Made by a program: the position numbers and the translations under genes
Source: a virus
Strand: one strand, 5' to 3'
DNA: 64,000 nucleotides
Virus record (IMG/VR): IMGVR_UViG_3300029309_000006
Span: 1-64,000 of that record
Shown here: positions 47,750 through 56,936 of the stretch, piece by piece
How positions within the stretch are numbered: the first letter of the stretch is position 1
How the letters are laid out: every line of letters begins with the position of its first letter
Notes under the pieces: model-generated
Told to the model about the DNA's origin: nothing
Databases searched by the model: none
Seen by the model: only the letters and a program-made list of their open reading frames with translations

Positions 47750-49971
47750 TGTATAAACAAACATTATATAAAATAGTAGAACCTATTAAAGACCATTTAA
47801 TAAAAAGTTTTAATAAAAACAAAAAATGGGAATATGGATATAATAAAGATTATGATATTATAGTTATATCTAAAACTGGTAAAATAGGTGAAATATACGA
47901 AATACAAAACCTACGAATAGCTTTACCTTTACAAGAAAAAGTATACAAAAGATCTAATAAAAAGCTAGAACAATACTGGGAAGTATTTAAACATAGGCCA
48001 GAGTTAAAAAAAATAAAAACTATATTTGACTGGAAAGCATATCCCGACACATTTAAAAAAGATTTACACGGTTACATAGATGAAGAATTTAGAAGAAGGG
48101 AAGAAGGCTTTTGGTTTTACAACAAAGGTGTTCCTACATATATTACTGGTACTCACTACATGTATTTGCAGTGGTCAAAGATTGATGTTGGGCAAGCAGA
48201 ATTTAGGGAAGCAAACAGATTATTCTTTATATTCTGGGAAGCTTGCAAAGCAGACGCACGATCATACGGGATGTGTTATCTTAAGAATAGACGTTCAGGA
48301 TTCTCTTTTATGGCGTCAGGCGAAACTGTTAACATGGCCACAATATCAAGCGATGCTAGATTCGGTGTCTTATCAAAGTCAGGGGCTGATGCTAAAAAAA
48401 TGTTTACAGACAAGATCGTACCAATATCGGTCAACTACCCGTTCTTCTTTAAACCAATACAAGACGGGATGGATAGGCCGAAAACAGAACTTGCTTATAG
48501 AGTACCGGCGTCGAGATTCACTCGTAAAAAAATGGATAACAACGAGAAGCTTGAGGAAATTATCGGACTCGACACAACGATCGATTGGAAAAACACAGGA
48601 GACAATTCGTATGACGGGGAAAAACTCGCGCTATTGGTTCATGATGAAGCGGGTAAATGGGAAAAGCCAGAAAATATACTCAACAACTGGAGGGTCACAA
48701 AAACAACGTTAAGATTAGGTAGTAGAATTATCGGTAAATGCATGATGGGATCTACCTCTAATGCTTTAGATAAAGGAGGTAGAAACTATAAAAAAATATA
48801 TTATGACTCAGATGTTACCAAAAGAAACCGCAATGGACAGACTAGCTCAGGATTATATTCTTTGTTCATACCTATGGAATGGAACTACGAAGGATACATT
48901 GATGCTTATGGACACCCTGTCTTTGAAACTCCAGAACAAGGAGTTAAAGGAATCGATGGTCAAAAGATTGAAATCGGTGTCATTGAGCACTGGGATAATG
49001 AAGTAGAAGGCCTTAAGAACGATCCAGACGCACTTAATGAATTATATAGACAGTTTCCACGTACTGAAAAACACGCGTTCAGAGATGAAACTAAAAAATC
49101 TTTGTTTAATTTAACTAAAATTTACGAACAAATTGATTATAACGAAGATTTAAAAAGACAAGGTGTAATAACTCAAGGTAATTTTCAATGGGAAGATGGG
49201 ATTAAAGATACAAGCGTTAGATTTTTTCCTAATAAAAACGGAAGGTTTTTAATTTCATGGGTACCTGATGTACATCAACAAAATAGATATATTGTAAAAA
49301 ATGGAAAAAAATACCCGGCTAATGAGCATATGGGTGCGTTTGGTTGTGATAGTTACGATATATCAGGAACGGTAGACGGTAGAGGATCTAAAGGTTCTCT
49401 TCATGGTTTAACAAAATTTACTATGGATAATTGTCCACCTAATTTATTTTTTTTAGAATATGTTGCTAGGCCTCAAACTGCTGAAACTTTTTTTGAAGAT
49501 GTTTTAATGGCTTTGTATTTTTATGGCATGCCATTATTAGCAGAAAATAATAAACCTAGATTATTATATTATTTAAAAAGAAGAGGTTATAGAGGTTACT
49601 CTATGAATAGGCCAGATAAAACATTATATAAATTATCTGTTGCTGAAAAAGAAATAGGTGGAATACCTAATTCAAGCGAAGATATAAAACAAGCGCACGC
49701 TGCAGCTATTGAATCTTATATTGAAAGTTTTGTAGGTTACAACAACGAACAATATGGAACAATGTATTTTCAAAGAACATTAGAAGATTGGGCTGCTTTC
49801 GATATAAACAATAGAACAAAACATGATGCTTCAATAAGTTCAGGTTTAGCTATTATGGCTTGTAATAAAAATAAATACAGACCAGTTGCTGAAATTATAA
49901 AAGAAAAAGTAAATTTAAATTTTTCTAAATATGATAACAGAGGTTATAAATCAAAAATAATTAATAAATGA
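47749..49971 (+). CDS. terL: Large terminase subunit (phage B, crAss-like type)
   Basis: 740 residues, nearly twice the length of the phage A terminase. ATPase features: 'LKNRRSGFSF' (178-187) in the P-loop position and 'LLVHDEAG' (295-302) as Walker B. The C-terminus has 'MGAFGCDSYD' (nuclease Asp) and 'RTKHDASISSGLAIMA'. Size and motifs match the TerL of crAss-like and Cellulophaga podoviruses. A forward 210-codon frame inside it is a shadow. Confidence 0.85.
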   Translation: MYKQTLYKIVEPIKDHLIKSFNKNKKWEYGYNKDYDIIVISKTGKIGEIYEIQNLRIALPLQEKVYKRSNKKLEQYWEVFKHRPELKKIKTIFDWKAYPDTFKKDLHGYIDEEFRRREEGFWFYNKGVPTYITGTHYMYLQWSKIDVGQAEFREANRLFFIFWEACKADARSYGMCYLKNRRSGFSFMASGETVNMATISSDARFGVLSKSGADAKKMFTDKIVPISVNYPFFFKPIQDGMDRPKTELAYRVPASRFTRKKMDNNEKLEEIIGLDTTIDWKNTGDNSYDGEKLALLVHDEAGKWEKPENILNNWRVTKTTLRLGSRIIGKCMMGSTSNALDKGGRNYKKIYYDSDVTKRNRNGQTSSGLYSLFIPMEWNYEGYIDAYGHPVFETPEQGVKGIDGQKIEIGVIEHWDNEVEGLKNDPDALNELYRQFPRTEKHAFRDETKKSLFNLTKIYEQIDYNEDLKRQGVITQGNFQWEDGIKDTSVRFFPNKNGRFLISWVPDVHQQNRYIVKNGKKYPANEHMGAFGCDSYDISGTVDGRGSKGSLHGLTKFTMDNCPPNLFFLEYVARPQTAETFFEDVLMALYFYGMPLLAENNKPRLLYYLKRRGYRGYSMNRPDKTLYKLSVAEKEIGGIPNSSEDIKQAHAAAIESYIESFVGYNNEQYGTMYFQRTLEDWAAFDINNRTKHDASISSGLAIMACNKNKYRPVAEIIKEKVNLNFSKYDNRGYKSKIINK

Positions 49972-52349
49972 TTGAAACAAGTACTTATAGTTCGTTTCCA
50001 AGTCAGGTGGTACCTCTCGCGGAAAAGCTTAGTTTAGAGTATGGGCTTAAAGTTGGACAAGCCATTGAATATGAATGGTTTAGAGGCGGTAAAGTTAATA
50101 TGGGTAAATGGCAAACTGGCTATCAAAACTTTAATAGACTAAGACTATATGCTAGAGGAGAACAATCTGTACAAAAATATAAAGATGAATTATCAATAAA
50201 TGGTGATTTATCTTATTTAAATTTAGACTGGAAACCTGTACCTATTATACCAAAATTTGTTGACATAGTAGTAAACGGTATATCTTCAAAAGATTATGAA
50301 ATAAAAGCTTTTGCTCAAGATCCTTTTTCTACTAAACAAAGAACTAATTATGCAAACTCTTTGATGAGAGATATGATGAGTAAACCTTTGTTAGATAACA
50401 TACAACAAAATTTAGGAGTAAATATATATAGCTCTCTAGATCCAGATAATTTACCACAAAGTAAAGAAGAGCTTGAAGTACATATGCAGCTTAATTATAA
50501 ACAGTCTATAGAAATAGCTGAAGAAGAAGTAATTAACAATGTTTTAGATTTTAATAAGTATAATTTAACTAACAAGAGAGTTGTTGAAGATATAGTTACT
50601 ATAGGTATTGGAGCAGTAAAAACAAGTTTTAATAAATCAGAAGGAGTTGTAATTGATTATGTAAACCCAGCAAATTTAGTTTGGTCTTATACAAATGATC
50701 CTAATTTTCAAGATATATATTATGTAGGTGAAATAAAATCTATAACAATAGCTGAGCTTAAAAAAGAGTTTCCTAATCTTACTAACGAAGAACTTAAAAT
50801 GATACAAAAATATCCTGGTAGAGAAGGATATTTAAGAGGGCCTTATAATAAAGACTTAGTTCAAGTTTTGTATTTTGAATATAAAACATATATAGATCAA
50901 GTATTTAAAATAAAACAAACAGAACAAGGTTTAGAAAAAGCATTAGAAAAGCCTGACTTTTTTAATCCCCCACCTAGCGATAATTTCGACAGAGTATCAA
51001 GATCTATAGAAGTTTTATTTAGTGGTGCTAAAGTTTTAGGAGTACAACAAATGTTAAGATGGGAAATGTGTAAAAACATGACTAGACCTAAAAGTGATTT
51101 AACAAAGGTTAACATGAATTACAACATGGTAGCTCCTCATATGTATCAAGGTAGAATTGATTCACTTGTAAACCGTATAACTGGTTTTGCTGACATGATA
51201 CAATTAACTTCATTAAAATTACAACAAGTAATTGCTAGGATGGTGCCAGATGGTGTTTTTGTAGATGTAGATGGTTTAGCTGAAGTTGATTTAGGTAATG
51301 GAACTAACTACAACCCGCAAGAAGCATTAAACATGTATTTTCAAACGGGTAGTATAGTTGGTAGATCTTTAACTCAAGATGGTGATCCTAATAGAGGTAA
51401 AGTTCCTATTCAAGAACTACAAACTTCTAGTGCTAACGGTAAAATAGGTTCTTTAATAAATACTTATCAGTATTATTTACAAATGATTAGAGATGTAACC
51501 GGGTTAAATGAAGCAAGAGATGGTAGTTTACCAGATAAAAATGCTTTAGTTGGTTTACAAAAAATGGCTGCAAACGCGTCAAACACGGCAACTAAACATA
51601 TACTAAACGGAGCTTTATATTTAACACTAAGAACTTGTGAAAATATTTCATTAAGAATATCTGATATGTTAGACTTTGCTTTAACAAATGATTCACTAAA
51701 AGCTAGTATAGGTAAATTTAATGTAGCTACTCTTAATGAAATGGATGATTTACATTTGTATGATTTTGGTGTTTTTTTAGAATTAGAACCTGAAGAAGAA
51801 GAAAAAGCAATGCTTGAGCAAAATATTCAAATGGCTCTTCAGCAAAATCAAATATTTCTTGAAGACGCTATTGACATTAGAGAAATTAAAAACTTACAAT
51901 TAGCAAATCAAGTATTAAAATATAAACGAGTTAAAAAACAAAAAGCAGATCAAGAAGCACAAATGGCCAATATACAGGCTCAAACAGAATCTAATAGTAG
52001 ATCTGCGGAAAATGCAGCTATGGCTGATGTGCAAAAAGCTCAGGCATTATCTGAAACAGAAGTTCAAATAGAAAAAGCTAAATCAGATTTTGAAATACAA
52101 AGAATGCAAACAGAAGCTCAAATACAAAAAGAAATAATGGCTAAAAAATTTGAGTATGATATGAAGCTTAAAGATGCAGAATTAAAATCTCAAACAACAA
52201 AAGAAAAACAAATAGAAGATCGTAAAGACGAAAGAACTAGAATACAAGCTAGTCAACAGTCTCAATTAATAAATCAAAGACAAAATGATTTACTACCAAC
52301 TGATTTTGAAATGCAATCAGTTAATAAAGAAATAGAAGAAATTTCTTAA
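49968..52349 (+). CDS. Portal protein (phage B)
   Basis: 793 residues overlapping TerL by 4 bp (ATGA). The body contains 'GYQNFNRLRLYARGEQSV', 'IPKFVDIVVNGISSKDYEIKA' and 'LQMIRDVTGLNEARDGSLPDKN', typical of large podovirus portals. The last ~150 residues are a long charged coiled coil (alpha-helical barrel region, 'AEAQIQKEIMAKKFEYDMK'-like). Forms the packaging gate and tail attachment. Confidence 0.8.
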   Translation: MIETSTYSSFPSQVVPLAEKLSLEYGLKVGQAIEYEWFRGGKVNMGKWQTGYQNFNRLRLYARGEQSVQKYKDELSINGDLSYLNLDWKPVPIIPKFVDIVVNGISSKDYEIKAFAQDPFSTKQRTNYANSLMRDMMSKPLLDNIQQNLGVNIYSSLDPDNLPQSKEELEVHMQLNYKQSIEIAEEEVINNVLDFNKYNLTNKRVVEDIVTIGIGAVKTSFNKSEGVVIDYVNPANLVWSYTNDPNFQDIYYVGEIKSITIAELKKEFPNLTNEELKMIQKYPGREGYLRGPYNKDLVQVLYFEYKTYIDQVFKIKQTEQGLEKALEKPDFFNPPPSDNFDRVSRSIEVLFSGAKVLGVQQMLRWEMCKNMTRPKSDLTKVNMNYNMVAPHMYQGRIDSLVNRITGFADMIQLTSLKLQQVIARMVPDGVFVDVDGLAEVDLGNGTNYNPQEALNMYFQTGSIVGRSLTQDGDPNRGKVPIQELQTSSANGKIGSLINTYQYYLQMIRDVTGLNEARDGSLPDKNALVGLQKMAANASNTATKHILNGALYLTLRTCENISLRISDMLDFALTNDSLKASIGKFNVATLNEMDDLHLYDFGVFLELEPEEEEKAMLEQNIQMALQQNQIFLEDAIDIREIKNLQLANQVLKYKRVKKQKADQEAQMANIQAQTESNSRSAENAAMADVQKAQALSETEVQIEKAKSDFEIQRMQTEAQIQKEIMAKKFEYDMKLKDAELKSQTTKEKQIEDRKDERTRIQASQQSQLINQRQNDLLPTDFEMQSVNKEIEEIS

Positions 52350-52374
52350 TTATTAATTTTTATTATATTATATT

Positions 52375-53574
52375 ATGTCAGAAATACAAGAAAAAGCTGG
52401 AAAGCTTAAGGTTAAAAAACCTAAAAAACTAGTTAAAACAGATGAGCCTATAAAAGTAGATTTATCTAAAAAAGTTGAAACAACAGAAGAATTAAAAGAA
52501 CAAACAGATGCCGTTCAAACACAAAAGACAGATGATAGCGATGCTATTGTCAAGAAGCCCGAAGACAGTAGCGACAGCAAAGAAGTGGCTGAAGAAGTAC
52601 GGCCCGCCGAAGAAGAAGTAAAACCTATTATTGAAGAAATAGTTGAAGAAAAAGAAAAAGAAGAAGAAATAATAGAAATAGGCGAAAAAATGGAAACACA
52701 AGATAAACCAGAAGCGGTTATATCTCAAGATGTTCCAAAAGAAAATATAACTACGTTGCCAGAAAACATTGTTAAAGTTGTAGACTTTATGAATGAAACT
52801 GGAGGCACATTAGAAGATTATGTAAGATTAAATCATGATTATTCTAACGTAGACAATGATACTTTATTAAGAGAGTATTATAAACAAACGAAATCACATT
52901 TAAATCAAGAAGAAATTAATTTCTTAATAGAAGATAATTTTGGATGGGATGAAGATGTAGATGAACCGCGAGCAGTGCGTAAAGCAAAGCTTGCGTATAA
53001 AGAAGAAGTTGCAAAAGCTAAACAGCATTTAGAAGGTTTAAAGAGTAAGTATTATCAGGAAATCAAGTTGAAGCCCGGTGTTACTCAAGAACAACAAAAA
53101 GCTGTAGACTTTTTCAACCGCTACAACGAAGAACAACAAGTAGCTAAACAACAACATAAAACATTTATAGACAACACTAAAAGTTATTTTGGTCCCGAGT
53201 TCAAAGGTTTTGATTTTTCGGTTGGAGAAAAAAAGTTTAGATATGGAATTAAAAATGTAAACGATGTTGCTGATAGTCAGTCAAATATTTCTAACACCAT
53301 TAAGAAGTTCTTAGATAACGAAGGAAATGTTAAAGACGTTAAAGGTTATCATAAAGCTATGTATGCCGCTAATAATGCTGACACAATAGCGCAACACTTT
53401 TATGAGCAAGGTAAAGCTGATGCTGTAAAAGATATTGCTGCTAAATCTAAAAACGTTAGTACAGATTCAAGAGCAACTGCTCCAGAAGATGTATTTGTTG
53501 GAGGTTTAAAAGTCAGAGCTGTAAGTGGTATGGATTCTTCAAAATTAAAAATCAAAACACGTAAATTTAACTAA
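52375..53574 (+). CDS. Scaffold-like acidic protein (phage B)
   Basis: 399 residues. The first ~115 are Glu/Lys-rich low-complexity sequence; the centre has helical 'LEDYVRLNHDYSNVDNDTLL' and 'HLNQEEINFLIEDNFGWDED'; the C-terminus is basic ('SSKLKIKTRKFN'). This acidic-helical-basic design before the capsid gene is that of a scaffold. It may be removed on maturation. Confidence 0.6.
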   Translation: MSEIQEKAGKLKVKKPKKLVKTDEPIKVDLSKKVETTEELKEQTDAVQTQKTDDSDAIVKKPEDSSDSKEVAEEVRPAEEEVKPIIEEIVEEKEKEEEIIEIGEKMETQDKPEAVISQDVPKENITTLPENIVKVVDFMNETGGTLEDYVRLNHDYSNVDNDTLLREYYKQTKSHLNQEEINFLIEDNFGWDEDVDEPRAVRKAKLAYKEEVAKAKQHLEGLKSKYYQEIKLKPGVTQEQQKAVDFFNRYNEEQQVAKQQHKTFIDNTKSYFGPEFKGFDFSVGEKKFRYGIKNVNDVADSQSNISNTIKKFLDNEGNVKDVKGYHKAMYAANNADTIAQHFYEQGKADAVKDIAAKSKNVSTDSRATAPEDVFVGGLKVRAVSGMDSSKLKIKTRKFN

Positions 53575-53590
53575 AAATTTTTAAATTATT

Positions 53591-55045
53591 ATGGGATCAA
53601 TTAATCCAGTTTTCGGGGCGATCGTACCGTCTCCAAAACAACAAACTTTGCAAAATAATTATTTGGCTTTCAATGGTGGAGCAAATGATTTCGCTCAACA
53701 ATATCTTCCTGAGATATATGAGCAAGAAGTTGAAAGATATGGTAATAGAACCTTATCTGGATTCTTAAGAATGGTTGGCGCTGAAATGCCAATGACATCT
53801 GACCAAGTAATTTGGTCTGAACAAAACAGATTACACATATCTTATGATGGTGTAAACTTAGTCGGCCCAGGTGCTGCTACTGACATTTTCAACGTACCAA
53901 CAAACGCTGGAACTATACAAAATGCTGTTGCACCTAACGATACTATAGTTGTTATGAACCCTACTACAGGAGTAACAATTAAAGGTATTGTTGGAGCAGT
54001 TGCTGCTGGAGCTGGTAATACTACTAACCTAACTTGTTATCCTTTTTCACAAAATGACTGGGATGCTTTAGGTATTAATAATAGTGGATTAAAGCTATTT
54101 GTTTATGGTTCTTTATTTGCTAAAGGAACTGGAAGTGGAAGTTTTTCTATTGAGCCACAATTTACTCAATTTTCAAACCAGCCAATCATCATCAAAGATA
54201 GATATGCTATCAATGGATCTGATATGGCACAAATTGGTTGGGTAGAAGTTGCTACAGAAGACGGAACATCTGGTTACTTATGGTATTTAAAATCTGAGTC
54301 TGAAACAAGATTAAGATTTGATGACTATTTAGAAATGGCAATGATTGAATCAGAAAAAGCTGCTGCTGCTGCAGGTAAAAACTTTGCTGCTCAAGCTGCA
54401 AACGTTCCAGGCTTCTCTGCTTCTATTAATGCACATGGTTCTGAAGGTTTATTTGCTGCTATTGAAGCAAGAGGTAACGTATTTAGCGGATTCGCTGGAG
54501 CAACAGGTATCTCTGACTTTGACTCAGTACTTAAAAACCTTGACACACAAGGAGCTATTGAAGAAAACATGTTATTCTTGAATAGAGATATGGATTTAGA
54601 ATTTGATGACATGCTAGCACAAATTTCATCTGGATTATCAGGTGGAGTTGCTTATGGTTTGTTTGAAAACTCTGAAGATATGGCTTTAAATTTAGGTTTC
54701 TCTGGATTTAGAAGAGGTTCTTATGACTTCTATAAAACTAGCTGGAAATACTTAAATGATGCTTCAACAAGAGGTGCTGTTGCTGTAAATAACATCGACG
54801 GTGTCTTAATACCTGCTGGAACTTCAACTGTTTATGACCAAATTTTAGGTACAAACATTAGAAGACCTTTCTTGCACGTAAGATATAGAGCTTCACAATC
54901 TGACGATAGAAGATATAAAAACTGGGTTACTGGTACTGCTGGTGGCGCGTTTACATCTGAAATCGATGAGATGGTTGTTAACTTCTTATCTGAAAGATGT
55001 CTTGTTGTACAAGCTGCGAATAATTTCGTATTATTCAAAAACTAA
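53591..55045 (+). CDS. Major capsid protein (phage B)
   Basis: 484 residues. 'FAQQYLPEIYEQEVERYGNRTLSGFLRMVGAEMPM' (residues 34-68) and 'LRFDDYLEMAMIESEKAAAAAG' followed by 'FLHVRYRASQSDDRRYKNWV' fit the large HK97-fold capsid proteins of crAss-like podoviruses. Followed by a strong terminator. Unrelated to 24800-25696. Confidence 0.8.
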   Translation: MGSINPVFGAIVPSPKQQTLQNNYLAFNGGANDFAQQYLPEIYEQEVERYGNRTLSGFLRMVGAEMPMTSDQVIWSEQNRLHISYDGVNLVGPGAATDIFNVPTNAGTIQNAVAPNDTIVVMNPTTGVTIKGIVGAVAAGAGNTTNLTCYPFSQNDWDALGINNSGLKLFVYGSLFAKGTGSGSFSIEPQFTQFSNQPIIIKDRYAINGSDMAQIGWVEVATEDGTSGYLWYLKSESETRLRFDDYLEMAMIESEKAAAAAGKNFAAQAANVPGFSASINAHGSEGLFAAIEARGNVFSGFAGATGISDFDSVLKNLDTQGAIEENMLFLNRDMDLEFDDMLAQISSGLSGGVAYGLFENSEDMALNLGFSGFRRGSYDFYKTSWKYLNDASTRGAVAVNNIDGVLIPAGTSTVYDQILGTNIRRPFLHVRYRASQSDDRRYKNWVTGTAGGAFTSEIDEMVVNFLSERCLVVQAANNFVLFKN

Positions 55046-55056
55046 GATTACTTATT

Positions 55057-55096
55057 AAAAGCACAGGGGCCTTCGGGTCCCTAGGCTTTTATTTTT
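55057..55096 (+). terminator. Terminator after major capsid gene B
   Basis: GGGGCC-TTCG-GGTCCC (55066-55081) is a stable TTCG tetraloop hairpin, extended by AAAAGC/GCTTTT, with a T-rich stretch to 55096. Confidence 0.9.
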
Positions 55097-55115
55097 TATT
55101 AAATTATATTATATC

Positions 55116-55889
55116 ATGGCAAAATTAAAAACAAAAGAAGCTCCAGCTAAAACAGGCTGGGAAATCAAGGATAGAACTTATTTTTTATTACATAATGAGT
55201 CTCCTTTAACATACAGACTATCATCAAGACATTCAACAAGGTATCCTTTACTATGGTTTGATGAAGTAAAAAATGAACAAAGAGAATTAAGATATGCAAC
55301 TAATCAAAACTCACCATTTGTAGATGAACAAAAAGGTGAGGCTACAATGGGGCATATAGTCTTTGAAAACGGGGTTTTAAACGTACCCAAAGAACAACAA
55401 AACTTACAAAAGCTTTTATCATTATATCACCCAAGAAAAGAAGCTACATATACAGAGTTTGAACCTACAGTTCAAGCAGAAACTGAAGTTGATAAATTAG
55501 AAGCTGAAATAAACGCTTTAATGGTAGCTAAAGAAATAGATATAGATCATGCTGAAGCTATATTACGAGTTGAAAAAGGATCATCTGTTTCTTCTATGAC
55601 TTCAAAAGAAATAAAAAGAGATTTACTTTTGATGGCTAAGAAAAACCCATCAAGCTTTATGTCTATTGTAAATGATGAAAATGTAGGTTTAAGAAATACT
55701 GCTATCAGAGCAACTGAACAAAACATAATTAAGCTTTCTCAAGATCAAAGAAGTTTCCATTGGGGATCAAATGATAGAAAACTTATGACTGTTCCTTTTG
55801 ATGAAAATCCATATTCAGCTTTAGCTGCTTGGTTTAAAACCGATGAAGGTGTTCAAGTTTTTAAAACGATAGAGAAAAAGTTACAATAA
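55116..55889 (+). CDS. Head-associated protein (phage B)
   Basis: 257 residues. 'YFLLHNESPLTYRLSSRHSTRYPLLWFDE' near the N-terminus, a coiled region ('EVDKLEAEINALMVAKEID'), and a C-terminal part with 'WGSNDRKLMTVPFDENPYSALAAWF'. Between terminator and hairpin, so separately regulated. Homologues follow the capsid gene in crAss-like phages as I recall; structural role inferred. Confidence 0.5.
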   Translation: MAKLKTKEAPAKTGWEIKDRTYFLLHNESPLTYRLSSRHSTRYPLLWFDEVKNEQRELRYATNQNSPFVDEQKGEATMGHIVFENGVLNVPKEQQNLQKLLSLYHPRKEATYTEFEPTVQAETEVDKLEAEINALMVAKEIDIDHAEAILRVEKGSSVSSMTSKEIKRDLLLMAKKNPSSFMSIVNDENVGLRNTAIRATEQNIIKLSQDQRSFHWGSNDRKLMTVPFDENPYSALAAWFKTDEGVQVFKTIEKKLQ

Positions 55890-55905
55890 CGTGTAACTAT
55901 AATTA

Positions 55906-55938
55906 TAGTGAAGGGTCACTACGTGGCCCTAATCACTA
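55906..55938 (+). promoter_or_regulatory. Strong hairpin without T-tract
   Basis: Outer TAGTGA (55906-55911) pairs with TCACTA (55933-55938); inner AGGGTCAC (55912-55919) pairs with GTGGCCCT (55923-55930) around TAC. No run of T follows. It may be an RNA-processing or stability element between the head gene and the connector genes. Confidence 0.6.
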
Positions 55939-55955
55939 CAACTTAAAATATTAAA

Positions 55956-56930
55956 ATGGCAATAAACGTAAACACTGTATATCAAACCGTTTTATTAATA
56001 CTAAACAAAGAACAAAGAGGTTATATGACGCCTTTAGAGTTTAATAAAATAGGTGGACAATCTCAATTAGAAATATTTGAAACATATTTCGATACTTTAA
56101 ACCAACAGTTACGTGTGCCTCAACCTAGCGCTGATTACGCTGATAGAGTTATAAATCTTGACGAAAAAATATCTATATTTAAAGATCACGGAAACGCTAC
56201 ATCAATATCTTCAAGTAACGTTTTTAACTTACCCGAACAATTAGGACATAACAGCGGTAAAGCTTCTGTTATAGGGATGGTAACTGCTCCAACTGCTACA
56301 GCTGGCGGCACAACTCAATATGCTATTGGAAATAATGCTAATGGTATAACTGTTACTTCTGCTCAAATTCAAGATGGTGTTGTTGAAGTGTTTGGTGATG
56401 GTAGACTTATAAGCCCATCAGAATATAATATAAGTGGTTTAAATATAAATTTTCATTCACAACCTATAACTGGTTTAACATTATTAGTAAATTATTATCC
56501 TAAACAATTTTACAGATTAGGACAGGTTTTATTTCAAGTAGGTGCTTTACCTACAGAAGAGCTACAAAGAGTTGATAGAGGCGAGCTATATCACTTATTA
56601 AGCTCTAATTTAACTAAACCTACAACTACTAATCCAATTTACACTTACGAAAACAACCAAATAACAGTTTATCCAGCTAGTATTACTAATGGATTATCTG
56701 TAAGCTATATAAGAAAACCTATACCTCCAGTATGGAATTACAGCTCTGGATCTAACAATTCATATGTTTTCAACGCAAGCACTTCTTTTAATTTTGAATT
56801 ACACCCAGCAGAACAAACAGAGTTAATATTAAAAATATTATTATATGCTGGAGTTGTTGTAAAAAATCCTGAAATAATTCAAGTTGCTGCATCACAGATA
56901 CAACAAGAAAATATAAATCAAAAAAGTTAA
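55956..56930 (+). CDS. Connector/ring-like structural protein
   Basis: 324 residues: 'INVNTVYQTVLLILNKEQRGYMTPLEFNKIGGQSQLEIFETYFD' (residues 3-46) is a helical adaptor-like N-terminus, then a beta-rich middle and a helical C-terminus ('LHPAEQTELILKILLYAGVVV'). Such proteins form rings under the portal in crAss-like phages. It is followed by the next gene after 6 bp. Confidence 0.55.
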   Translation: MAINVNTVYQTVLLILNKEQRGYMTPLEFNKIGGQSQLEIFETYFDTLNQQLRVPQPSADYADRVINLDEKISIFKDHGNATSISSSNVFNLPEQLGHNSGKASVIGMVTAPTATAGGTTQYAIGNNANGITVTSAQIQDGVVEVFGDGRLISPSEYNISGLNINFHSQPITGLTLLVNYYPKQFYRLGQVLFQVGALPTEELQRVDRGELYHLLSSNLTKPTTTNPIYTYENNQITVYPASITNGLSVSYIRKPIPPVWNYSSGSNNSYVFNASTSFNFELHPAEQTELILKILLYAGVVVKNPEIIQVAASQIQQENINQKS

Positions 56931-56936
56931 TAAACT

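Noticed and set aside
48080-48712. 210-codon + strand frame inside the phage B terminase
   Set aside because: It overlaps TerL motifs in frame +1 and has low-complexity, unnatural composition; the TerL frame explains the region.
49356-49363. CGATATAT in phage B
   Set aside because: Inside the TerL coding sequence with no start codon after it; treated as chance.
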